Source of the DNA: Prorocentrum cordatum
Taxonomy: Eukaryota; Sar; Dinophyceae; Prorocentrales; Prorocentraceae
Assembly: GCA_963575745.1 (NCBI GenBank)
Contig: CAUYUJ010003036.1
Location: 271,548-335,547, forward strand
Length of the DNA stretch: 64,000 nt
Direction of reading: 5' to 3'
The notes beneath the pieces are model-generated. The model saw nothing but the letters and a program-made list of their open reading frames with translations, was not told the DNA's origin and did not search any database. This document shows positions 48,405 to 58,117 of the stretch, piece after piece. A program made the position numbers and the translations under genes. The stretch's first letter is position 1, and each line of letters opens with the position of its first letter.

Positions 48405-49235
48405 CGTCCTCCGCATTCCTCCTCGTACTCGCCCTCGTTCGCTTCGTCCTCTTCCCTGTGTTTCTCTTCCTCGTTGTCCTCATGCTCCTCCTCGCTATCC
48501 TCACGGTCTCCACGTCGCCCTCGTCATCGTTTCCTCGTCGCCTTCGTTCCTTTTCTTATTATTAGTAGTCTTCTCATCATTATTCGTCTTCGCCCAGTAA
48601 GCCGTTCTTGTCCGATCAGGTTTGGAGCTCCTTCCTGGGGCCTCTTGGGGCTCCCTGGGGCGTCCTGGGACCCCCTGGAGTCTCTGGCGAGCTCCTGGGA
48701 CTCCCTGGGGGTTCCTGGGGCCTCCTGGAGCCTTCTGGGGTTTCCTGTGGCCCATCAGGGTTTGCTGAGGCTTCTGAGGCTTCGTGGGAGCTCCTGGGAT
48801 ATCCGCGTGGGACATCCGTCTCGGGGATCGCGGAAGGGGAGGGCTCGTTTTTCCGAGGTCAGACGTCAGATTCACGAACAAGTAGTCGCGTTGTTGTTCG
48901 TTTCTTCTCCTCACCCATCTCCTCTCTGGGATCGTGCATCATTAGTTTCTTTTTCTGCAGCCTTTTGGTCTTAGGCCCCATTTGTCTCTGATCAGCGGAG
49001 ATGTTAGCGCCGCCTTGCGTCCCTTGGCTAAATAAAGTCCTTCCGCCCTTCTCGTTTCGATGTTTACTTCGACCGGCCACACCCTCTCCGTCCCTCTCCG
49101 CATCCCCATCTACGTCCTCTCCTCCAGCCTCACTCCTTCTTCTCCCATTCATCACCCCTTTTCCTCCTGCTCGCCCCCTTCTCTCCCGTTACTGCGTGTC
49201 AGTGTGGCTGTGTTCTTGCATTGTTCCTCCTTCTC
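48404..49235. other. No gene; pyrimidine-rich and CCTGGGG-rich sequence
   Basis: Contains a reverse-oriented block of the CCAAGAGG family (48615-48820, read as CTCCTGGG / CTCCCTGGGG). No supported coding region. Confidence 0.5.
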
Positions 49236-49470
49236 CATCGTCCCCCTCCTCGTCTGCCTCCTCCTCCTCCGCCTCTGCCTCCTCCTCCTCCTCCTCCTCC
49301 TCCTCCTCCTCCTCCTCCCTCTCCTGGTCCACCCCCTCGTCCTTATCCTCCTCATCCTGCTCTCCAGTATCCTACGTTTCTTCCTTCCTCCTCTTCCTCC
49401 TCCTCCTGGCCCCCTCCTCCTTTTTCTCTTCCTGCCGTCCCCCTTCCCCTCCTACTCCTCTCCATTCCTT
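49236..49470. repeat. (TCC)n microsatellite
   Basis: TCC/CTC repeat, nearly pure at 49260-49320 and degenerate beyond. Confidence 0.9.
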
Positions 49471-50150
49471 TCTTGCCTCGCCTGCTCTCGCGGTCGACGG
49501 TCCCTTTGGAGGGGAAGGGGTGCGAACCTCGGCGTCTTTGTGCCCCAGGGCGTCCCTTTCAGGCGGCGTAGCACGGGCAAGCTGGGCACGATGCTGGCGC
49601 AGGGGCTCATGCGCGATGATGGCACGGGCTCGATGCTGACGCAGGGGCTCACGCGCGATGCGGGCACGGGCATGGCACCGGGCGGGGGCATGATGTTGGC
49701 ACAGGCACCAGGGCCACGAACACTTTGTTGTTTCATCGGCGGCGAGGCAGAGTTGGCTGCACCAGCGATAGAGCTAAACGGGGGCACCGAGAAGCGAATT
49801 GGCCAGCGTGCAAGAGCGGGAAGAGGGCGAAGGCCACGAAAACAGGAGATTGCAAACAGGCCTTCGCATCCGCTCTTTTCGAAGATTCGACGGGCGGATT
49901 CGACGGGCGCCTGTTGCATCGTTCTGGGCCTCACGGACAGATCTGGCTAGAAACGTGTAGATAGAGTGCCGAGGTGTCCAGTCGACGTTATTTGCCCTCG
50001 CCTCTCTCTCTCTCTCTCTTTCGATTCCTCTTCTGATCTCTTCTTGTGCCCCGCGGTGCCCAAAAACACACGTTCTTGACCGTGTAGGTTCTCGTGTGGG
50101 CTGCTCAGTGAGTGTATTTCGGCGAAGGATAGAAATGTCGAGGGTTCCAG
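49471..50150. other. No clear gene; 42-bp repeat of two copies at 49587-49670
   Basis: ATGCTGGCGCAGGGGCTCA at 49591 recurs with small changes at 49633, giving an in-frame 14-residue repeat (GTMLAQGLMRDDGT, GSMLTQGLTRDAGT) on the plus strand. A weaker third copy may follow. No domain is recognised in the 49060-49950 open frame. Confidence 0.45.
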
Positions 50151-50869
50151 TTGCGACGTTTCACTTTGTACTGGTTAAGCACGACGTCGGTTGCCGGGGG
50201 AGGAGTCAAGGGGTGCCAAAAGGAGTCCAGGAGGCAGTCGAATAGCAGCCAAGCGGCCTGCCGATCGCGAGAAACGACAGTCGATCGGCAGTCAAACGGC
50301 GGTGAAAAGCGACCATGTGTTGTTCCCTTCTCAAGTTGTTCCCTCGTTTGTGGCCCGCTGGCGCTCAGTCGACTCACGTCGCGACCACAAATCCTATCCT
50401 TCCCTTTCTCGTTGTGTCGTCCCCTCTTTCTGTGTGCAACGATGAGTGCGGGTCCGCGCGCTAGCGGAATACGTCCTTTGCCTCGTCCTTTTCACCCCGC
50501 GTCCTCATCCGTCCTGCTTGCTGCTCCATTCTCCTCTCCCTGCCCCCTCGTGGAGGGGAATGTCTGGATTGCACAAGAACTTCGCCCGAGTGACCTTCTC
50601 CGGCTCCTTCCAGGAACCCCCAAGAGCATCTATGGATGTTCGATCCCATCAGAAGCCGCTGAGCAGAGAGCCCTTCCCGGTGGGAGGGCTGGACAGTTCG
50701 ACTGCCACCGAGGCCTGCTGTCTTCTCGACGGAGCCCAGGTCCCGACGCCGCCGCCTCCTTCTCGTGCCCCTTCGCCTCTCCTTCTCTCCACCCCCTGGT
50801 CCCCGTGGTCGTGCACTATCGTACGCTTGCGTTGGGCGGCTTCTTCGCAATCAGCACAGTCGAGTCGAG

Positions 50870-51060
50870 TCCCTCCCCCTCGCCTTCGCAGGGACTGATG
50901 CCGGCGCTGCCAGAGGAGAGGCCCGGCTCGCCCATCCTCGGCTCGCCGAAGCGAGGCTCGCCGAAGGTTGGCTCGCTCGTCGAGGTGGTCGGCACCTACC
51001 CGTCGGGCGCGCACGCTATCGTCACCAACGTCAACCGCACGGAGGGCACCTTCTCCTGCT
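50870..51060 (+). other. Possible exon
   Basis: The plus frame of 50151-51194 reads LPEERPGSPILGSPKRGSPK then VGSLVEVVGTYPSGAHAIVT and NVNRTEGTF, which resembles a small beta-barrel (KOW/Tudor-like) peptide far more than the pyrimidine-rich sequence around it. No partner exons were identified. Confidence 0.3.
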
Positions 51061-51483
51061 CGCCTTCTTTCTCACTCTCGTCACCCTCCTTCGCTGGTCC
51101 TCCAGCCTCCTACGCTGCCGCCTCCTCCTTTCGCCTCCTCACTCCCCACCCTCCTCTCCCTGGTTCTCCGAGGCGTGTGAAATGCGGTATATGAACACAC
51201 GAACAAGGCGGGAATCGGCTCGCGGCGATCCGCTGAGCAGGCCTCCACACACCTAGGCCAACATTCATCGGTCCGCGTCGCTGTCACTGTCATCGCTGCC
51301 TGTCGCCCCCGACTTCCGGCGCAGTCATGATTGCGCTCGAAACTAATGTAGGGGTCTTTGGGCATGTAGAACCCGACAGCCTCTAGCGGGACCTCCCAAG
51401 TCTAATCGCCAGTTCCGACTCTCTGGGTCGCCCGCGCCCACAGACGTTATTGCGAAGGCCTTACGGCCGGTGCCGCCGACCCT

Positions 51484-51486
51484 GAA

Positions 51487-51526
<40 letters not shown>
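51484..51526. repeat. (GAC)n microsatellite
   Basis: About 13 GAC units, followed by the reverse-oriented GGGGCCTCTTGGGG family to about 51770. Confidence 0.93.
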
Positions 51527-52139
51527 CGCTCTTGGGGGCCTCTTGGGGGTAGTTTGTGGGCCTCTTGGGAAGCTCTTAGGGGCCGCTTGGAAGCCTCGTG
51601 GTGGCCTCTTGGGGCTTCCTGGGGGTCTCTTGGAGGGGGCCTGGGACGTATGAGGCTTCTTGGACGGTCTTAGAGGCTATCTTGGGCGTTTTCGGCCGAT
51701 CTTTGGGCGACTCGGGGCCCTCTTGGGCCGTCTCGGGGGCCATCTTGGGCATTCGGACTTCATTTGGAGTGTTTTCGATGTTTCTAGGCCGCCCGAGGAA
51801 GAACGAATCTGCCCCCCCACCCCCCCCGGGACCCCCCCCCCTGGGGAAGGGATCAAAGGGAAGGGGCTTCCCTTCGACTCGATTACGACATTGCTAGATT
51901 TTTCTCTCGCTCACGAGCTTGAGAAGGAAGCTGCAGGGAAAGGGGACGACGGAGGCGACGACCGACGGAGACGACGACTCGAACAGCCAAGCCCCTCGCA
52001 CACGCCGACGGGGTCGGCGGATTCAGCAGCTTACCATGCTCCGAACGGTATTGCTGGAGAGCGGCCTTCCGAAACTCCCCATGCGCCCCCCGACTGGGGT
52101 CCCTCGAGGGCACACCTGGATGGTTGCACCTGCCCCTTT

Positions 52140-52445
52140 CAGGACCCTCCTCCTCCTGATCCCCAACAATGGACCCCTCCTCCTGCTCCTGCTCCTGCTC
52201 CTCCTCCTCCTCCTCCTCCTCCTCCTCCTCCTCCTCCTCCTCCTCCTGCTCCCCAACAGTGGACCCCGACAGCGGGCCAGCCGCTCGAGCGCCCGGCCGG
52301 GCCCGCCGCTCCAGCGCCCAGGGCGCCGCACCCCTGGCAGACGGCCCTGCAAGTCAGCTCCCCGTCGCGGACCAGGAGGAGGAGGAGGAGGAGGAGGAGG
52401 AGGAGGAGGAGGAGGAGGAGGAGGTCGAGGACCCTGATCCCCAAC
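52140..52445. repeat. (TCC)n and (GGA)n tracts separating three copies of a CCCCAACA-TGGA motif
   Basis: CCCCAACAATGGA at about 52161, CCCCAACAGTGGA at about 52252 and CCCCAACAATGGA at about 52439 are separated first by a TCC/CTG tract and then by GC-rich sequence with a GGA tract (52376-52424). In plus frames the first two read PQQWTP. It may be a decayed Pro-rich coding region with expanded repeats, or a nested tandem repeat. Confidence 0.55.
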
Positions 52446-52675
52446 AATGGAGATGGATGGCAAGGAAGATGATAGGGTTCTCGAACTCGCATCCGCACAA
52501 GCATCGGGCACTGTCCATGACCTCGGCACCCGGGCGACTCGTGACTCATTCCACCATCTCCGGCAGCCATGACGACGGCGCTTACGGGCGCAACAAGGGA
52601 ACAGCACGGTGCTCCGTTATGGCAGGGGTGTCGTAGGCGACGCAAGCCACAAGGAACGTACACATCTTGCGAAGC

Positions 52676-52912
52676 AAGAGGGAGGGGGGAGGAGGGAGGA
52701 GGAGGGAGGGAGGAGGGAGGAGGGAGGAGAGGAGGGAGGAGGGAGGAGAGGAGAGAGGAGGGAGGACGGAGGAGGGAGGAGGGAGGAGAGGAGGGAGGAG
52801 GGAGGAGGGAGGAGGGAGGAGGGAGGAGGGAGGAGGGAGGAGGGAGGAGGGGGAGGAGGAGGGGGAGGAGGAGGGAGGAGGAGAGGGGGGAGGAGAGGGA
52901 AGGGGGAGGGAG
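52676..52912. repeat. (GGA)n / GAGGAGG tract
   Basis: About 235 bases of GAGGAGGGAGGA-type purine repeat; the opposite strand gives long Pro/Ser/Leu artefact frames. Confidence 0.95.
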
Positions 52913-53007
52913 GCGGGGCCCACGTACTTTCTCTCTCTGCTCTCGAGGCCCCGAGGGGGCCCCCTGAATCTGCGGGGGCCTCGGCTTTCCGCCCTGCTCG
53001 AGGCCAC

Positions 53008-53174
53008 TGAACAAGGGCTCCCACGAGGGCGCGAAATTGTTCGCGCTTCGCGGTCCTCGTTCCTCCTCCCCCTCCTCCTCGTCCTCCTTTTATCCCTTTG
53101 GGGGGGCGGCGCGAGAGCGCGAAGTTCTTCGCGCTTCGCGGAGCGCGAAGCGCGAAGTTGGGAGCCCTTGTTGA
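53008..53174. repeat. Small foldback element (inverted terminal repeat of 15 bp)
   Basis: TGAACAAGGGCTCCC at 53008-53022 pairs with GGGAGCCCTTGTTGA at 53160-53174 (14 of 15). Each arm is followed inward by GCGCGAAATTGTTCGCG or CGCGAAGCGCGAAG palindromic blocks, with a TCC-like centre. The size and symmetry resemble a MITE or foldback element. No target-site duplication could be confirmed. Confidence 0.55.
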
Positions 53175-53179
53175 AGCGC

Positions 53180-53450
53180 GCAGCAGTCGGCCACCGACCC
53201 ACCCCCAGCAGGTCAGCAACCCAGAGGGCCCACACGAGCTCCAGCCGGTGCCGAATGGTGGATTCGACGTTGGGGTCCTGGAGCACAAGAGCCTCAGACG
53301 CACCCGAGCTCAAGGTCCACACCGGTCTGTCCAGGCCCTCCTGGGCCTGGAAGACCCCGATCCGATCTTGCAAGTCCTCCGCCCTCCCACGCCCATAGAA
53401 CACATGCAACACAAAGACGTAGGTAACCCTGGATATGTTGGTCGTCCAAT
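53180..53450 (-). other. Coding-like fragment, function not recognised
   Basis: The minus frame of 52582-53412, read back to about 53445, gives RVTYVFVLHVFYGRGRAEDL, QDRIGVFQAQEGLDRPVWTL and VESTIRHRLELVWALWVADL. This is well-mixed protein-like sequence ending where the foldback begins. It may be an exon or retroelement fragment truncated by the foldback. Confidence 0.4.
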
Positions 53451-53675
53451 GCGCGTTTGTTCCTCGACCGGAGTCTCAGTCACGCTCGGGGGCTCTTGAT
53501 CACCTCCCATATTTTTCTCCTGCGGTGGAAGGAGAGGCGTGCACGATCTCGATTGTCCTTTGTCTGAGCTCCTTGCTCTGTCTGGCGTCCAGCACCCGAA
53601 GAGCTGTCGTTTAATCGGCGGTCGGAGGCTTCAAGAAGGAGCACTGAATGATTTGGCCTTCCTGTTCCAGCACAG

Positions 53676-53752
53676 GAGGAGGAAGAGGAGGAGGAGGAGG
53701 AAGAGGAGGAGGAGGAGGAGGAGGAGGAGGGGAAGGAGGAGGAGCAGGGCGG
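53676..53752. repeat. (GGA)n microsatellite
   Basis: GGA/GAA repeat of about 75 bases. Confidence 0.92.
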
Positions 53753-55065
53753 ATATGCAGGATGAGGAGGTTACGCGGAGGTCCCCCCGTCCGAGCCTAG
53801 CGTGGAATTTCCATCCCCACGCTCGGCAGAGAGAGAGCCAAAGAAGAAACGGATCGTTTGCTGCAGCTCAGGACTGCGCTCGGTCGCATGGATCTTCCAC
53901 CCCATCTCAGTTTGGGCAAGACAGCCATATTCATAACACACGAACCACCGAGGGACCCTGACCTTGGCAAAGGGGGGAAGGGGCAAATTGCCGTTTCTGA
54001 GCTTCCGTTACCAACGCCTTCCCCATTCTTGCATTCTGAGCTCCTCCCGATCCCAGACCCGGAGCTTTCACGCAAGAACGTAAAACATATGCACGTTTCG
54101 GACCAGTCGTACCCCCATCGTTTGGCACATTTTGTCCTGCAGGTGATGATCAGGGGTGGATAGAACCCCCAACAGTGACACGTCGATTAGTGAATTGTCC
54201 GTTTTCGGTTCTCGAGAGGGCGCCGTGGCCGTTATTTTCCAGGCTTGCGCCCGCCAGGTTTGGGCCTCAGGTCGTTTTCACTAAACCACGTTTTACTACA
54301 AGGGGGTCTGTCCATCCCCGAGATGATTAATCCACCCAATACCTCCTTTCGGGAGCTCGGTCCACGGTCTACGCCCCAGGCACGTCGCACTGCCGGTCCA
54401 ATAGCACAAGGAGTTGCTATATTCTCTGGAGCAGGGAGTGGGGCTCTGCCTCCGTCTGCGTATATTTCATATCACTTCAGGATGCTGATCTCCTCTTCGC
54501 TCGGTGATCTGTTCGCTGTCTGTGCAGCTTTGATAATAAACCCAATAATTCGAATAGTTTCTTTGATGCCTCCACAGTGTGCTGCCAACGCCTCATTCTG
54601 GTCTCTGACGGCGGGGCAGCATACGAGTGTTAGAAAATGTCCGACCTCGCGACCTTTGAAGTTGCTACGTCTACCAATTGGCTGACGGAATCCCTTTCCG
54701 ACTTGGCATCCGACTCTCGCCGCTGCTCTTGGATCGGTCCATTCTCCACGGTGGATTACCAGAAGAACGAGCAGCATACCAATCGAAGCCACATGGACAT
54801 TTTGCTGGGTACCAGGGAGCTTTGTACTGCACTGAGGGCACTGCTATGTCATATTCTCCCTTCTCGGTGTCGCGTGATGGCTTAGCAACGCTTGCCTTGC
54901 CTTGTGCACCCTCAGAATGGCTCGATGACTGGCACGCTGGGCGCGCGCGCGCACGCGCCTATGCCAGGAGCTTCCAGAGGGAATCTCGAATGCGGCCACA
55001 AAGCGGCGGCGCCGCTTGGGGTCTCGTAAGCAGAAAAGTGCAGAAGATATTTCCTGAGCCCAGAC
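53753..55065. other. No recognised gene
   Basis: Open frames such as 53858-54163 and 54245-54685 (plus) have ordinary amino-acid mixtures but no domain, start context or neighbour to support them. Composition is closer to balanced than in the retroelements. An intron-containing host gene cannot be excluded. Confidence 0.3.
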
Positions 55066-55067
55066 CC

Positions 55068-55168
55068 TCTCCTCCTCCTCCTCCTCCTCCTCCTCCTCCT
55101 CCTCCTCCTCCTCCTCCTCCTCCTCCTCATCCTCCTCATCCTCCTCATCCTCCTCATCCTTCTCCCCC
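55068..55168. repeat. (TCC)n microsatellite
   Basis: TCC repeat passing into TCCTCA units. Confidence 0.94.
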
Positions 55169-55343
55169 ATCCGCCTCCTCTGCCTCCTCATCCCCGACCA
55201 CGAGGAGGACATCTACAAGGTCCGGCTGATGCACAACGGTTCTCCCACCCGCCGCCTCAGGACAATCCAGAGCAGACATATTCGCCTTCTGTGCCATACA
55301 GAGGCAATGCAATAGTCTGCCTGGCAGCACGCTTGGGTGCCAT

Positions 55344-55344
55344 G

Positions 55345-55400
<56 letters not shown>

Positions 55401-55402
55401 TA
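55344..55402. repeat. (TA)n microsatellite
   Basis: About 27 TA units; the Tyr-Ile open frame across it is an artefact. Confidence 0.96.
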
Positions 55403-55479
55403 AATACATCGGAGTAGGCCAGGGGAGGGCCCAGAATTGCTGCATCTTGTTCGTATGGGGGGCCGCGGGGGTCGTGAGG

Positions 55480-56890
55480 GCTCGAAGAGGGTTCAGAAGG
55501 GGCCTTGGACCCCCCCAGGGGCTCCCAAGCTGGCCCAAGAGGTGCCCAAAGCGCCCCAGGTTGTTTGGAATGTGGCTGAAGAGCGCACTGAGATGGCTTG
55601 CGGACGGGCCACGAGCGCTCGAAGACAGCCCAAGACTGCGCCTAGACGGCCACAAAGGCATTCAAGACGGTCCAAGAGGCCGCCGAGAAGGCATTCGAAG
55701 GGCAAAAATCAAGCATTTCCTATGGAAAAACATCTATTTCTTGAATATTTGCTTTTCAGTCCTACCAGCGGCCGCGACGGCCCCAGAGGCTCCCAAAATG
55801 AGCCCAGACGGCCCAAGAGGGCCCCCAGACGGCCTGAAGAAAGCTGCAAGCAGCACAAGAGAGCTCCAACACGGCCCCAGAGAGTACCCAGGAACCCCGA
55901 GGGGGGCTACCGAAGGATCCTTACATGGTCGGAGAGGGCCCCAAGACGGGCTCAGGTCCCCATGGCGGGCGAAGAGGGACCCTGAACGGCCGAACTGGGC
56001 TCCCAGAGGGTCCACAAAAGGCCTCCCAGGACTCCCTGAAGACGGTCCAGAAGGCCGCTGAGAAGGCTCCCAGGTGCAAAAAACGAGAATCTCCCACGGG
56101 AAAAACGTACATTTCTAGGACATTCGCTTCTTTTGTTCCATCGGCGGCCACGTCGGCCCCAAAGCCTCCCAAAATCGGCGCAACAGGGTCCGCGAGGCCC
56201 CCAAGAGAGCTCCAAGACAGCCTCAAAGGCAGCCCGAGAGAGTCCCAAGGGTGCCCCAGGGAGCCACCGGAGGATCCCTACATGGTCGGAGAGGGCTCCA
56301 GAACGGCCCCAACAAGGCTCAGCTACCCATGACATACCAAGAGGGGATTGGCACAGCCGAAATGGGCTCCCAGACGGGCCACAAAAGACCCAAAAGGACC
56401 CCCCCCCACGACTGTCCAAGAGGCCGCTGAGAAGGCTCTCTCAAGGCAAAAATCAGGCATTTCCAATGGAATATATATATATATATATATATGTTTGTGC
56501 GAGCTTCGCTTTTCATTTCTACCAGCGGTCGCGACGGCCCAAGAGGTTACCAAAATGCGCCCCAGACGGCCTCAGAGGCCCCAAAGAGGGTTCCAAGATG
56601 GGCTGAAGAGAGCGTCAAGCGGCACAGAAGAGCTACAAGACGGCCCAAGAGAGCCCCCAGGAAGCCCGAAGGGGCCACCAGAGGATTCCTACATGGTCGG
56701 AGAGGGCCCCAGGAGGGCCCCAAGACGGGCCGAGCTCCCCACGACGAGCCACGAGGGACCCGGAACGGCCGAAATGGGCGCTCAGATGGGCCAAAAAAGG
56801 CCCGAAAGGGTTCCAAAGAAAGGCCCGAAGAGCCTCAAAAGATTGCCACAATGCTTCCCAAAAGGCTCCCGGCACGCGTTCCAGTAGGCA
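55480..56890. repeat. About 370-bp tandem repeat, three to four copies
   Basis: The block GAGGCCGCCGAGAAGGC at about 55676 recurs at about 56050 and 56419 (spacing about 374 and 369). Each is followed by GGCAAAAATC or its variant, a short AT-richer stretch, CCAGCGG-CGCGACGG and AGGCTCCCAAAAT-like sequence. TACATGGTCGGAGAGGGC occurs at 55921, 56280 and 56691. Much of each unit is the CCAAGAGG family. In the third copy a (TA)n run at 56470-56492 replaces the AAAACATCTATTTC-type segment. No gene is supported. Confidence 0.8.
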
Positions 56891-56920
56891 CCCGTTGACT
56901 GGGTGCGCTGAGAAAAGAGG

Positions 56921-57080
56921 GGGAGGAGGACAAGGAGGAGGAGAAGGAGCAGGAGGAGGAGAAGACGAAGGAGGAGGAGGAGGAGCAGGAGGAGGAGCAG
57001 GAGGAGGAGGAGGAGGAGGAGGAGGAGAACGAGGAGGAGGAGGAGGAGCAGGAGTTGGAGGAGGAGGAGGAGGATTTGTT
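56921..57080. repeat. (GGA)n microsatellite
   Basis: GGAGGAGCA/GGA repeat immediately 3' of the minus-strand LINE. Confidence 0.93.
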
Positions 57081-57289
57081 TTGACATGAACTGCAAGGTG
57101 ACGAAAAAAGGCGGACGCGTGGCACCACCACCAGGCGAGCTCCCACTAATGGGGAGGATCCCCAGTGTTGGCCCTCACGTCCACCTACCTCCACAGCATA
57201 AGCTCTATCGGTATGCCCTTGCGTGTCGGATGGATAGCTTTGCAAATCTAATTAAAAGACCAGGTCTGCTTAGCTGTGGGGTTGCTACA

Positions 57290-58117
57290 TTATCTAGCCA
57301 GCCCTCTTACATAGCTAATTGTAGCATACGAATGGCACTTCAAGCAAGCTGTAATGGGGGAAGGGGCCCATGGGCAAACAGACAAATCAATTCTCGGCCA
57401 CAGGGGCAGAATCTTGGCAGCGAGCGCACAGACAGCCTGCGAGACACGGACCCGAAAATCCAACTGCTGAGCTTCTGCCTCCGAAGGCCGCGGATGCAGT
57501 GATGCACCGAATTTGGCAGCCTTGTCGGCCTCGTCGTTGCCCGTTCTCAGCCAGCGTTCTCGCTCTGAGATGCCCGCCTCCAGCGGGTCTTCATGGGCCT
57601 TAATCTTCGAAACTCCAACCATCCACCTCCCGCCCAGCCGATACAACATCATAAGACCAGCGAAAGGCTTCTTGTAGCTGAGCTGCACTTCGCTAGCCTT
57701 GCTGCAGAGGGAGACAACATTCTCACAATCCGAGTAGATGGTGGAGGGGGCTTCAACCTCGAGCCCCGCACGCGCAATGCCAGCAAACTCTGCGCACTGC
57801 GAAGTCTGGATAAATGGGGCATGCACGGGCCCTGACAGCACACCGAGCCTGCGCCCCTCCTCAGAGATCAAAGCCAACCCGTAACCCGCTCTGGAAAGTT
57901 CGCTGATCACATGCCTGTGGCAACTTCCGTCGACAAAAATGTTGCCCGAAAAGCCGCCACCTTCAGGGGGGGGCTCGTCCCAAACCATCCTGGCCTGGAA
58001 ATCACTGTCCTCATGGGAGGGCCTAGGGAAAGAGTCCCCAGGATGAGGAAAAACACCTCGAAGAAACAGCGCCTCCTGGACAGGGTCGGGCATATCCGCG
58101 TCAGCGGCAGCATTTAA
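57290..58117 (-). pseudogene. LINE RNase H domain
   Basis: The minus frame ending at 57290 reads IFVDGSCHRHVISELSRAGY (first Asp), SQCAEFAGIARAG (Glu), TIYSDCENVVSLCSKA (Asp) and RTGNDEADKAAKFGA (final Asp). All four acidic residues of RNase H are intact. It is out of frame with the RT by one position; the shift falls at the run ATTTTTAAATG near 58118-58128, a plausible slippage site. The domain would degrade RNA in the RNA-DNA hybrid. Confidence 0.75.

Noticed and set aside
55291-56061. 256-codon frame with a Tyr-Ile run
   Set aside because: Runs across the TA microsatellite and the 370-bp satellite; not a gene.
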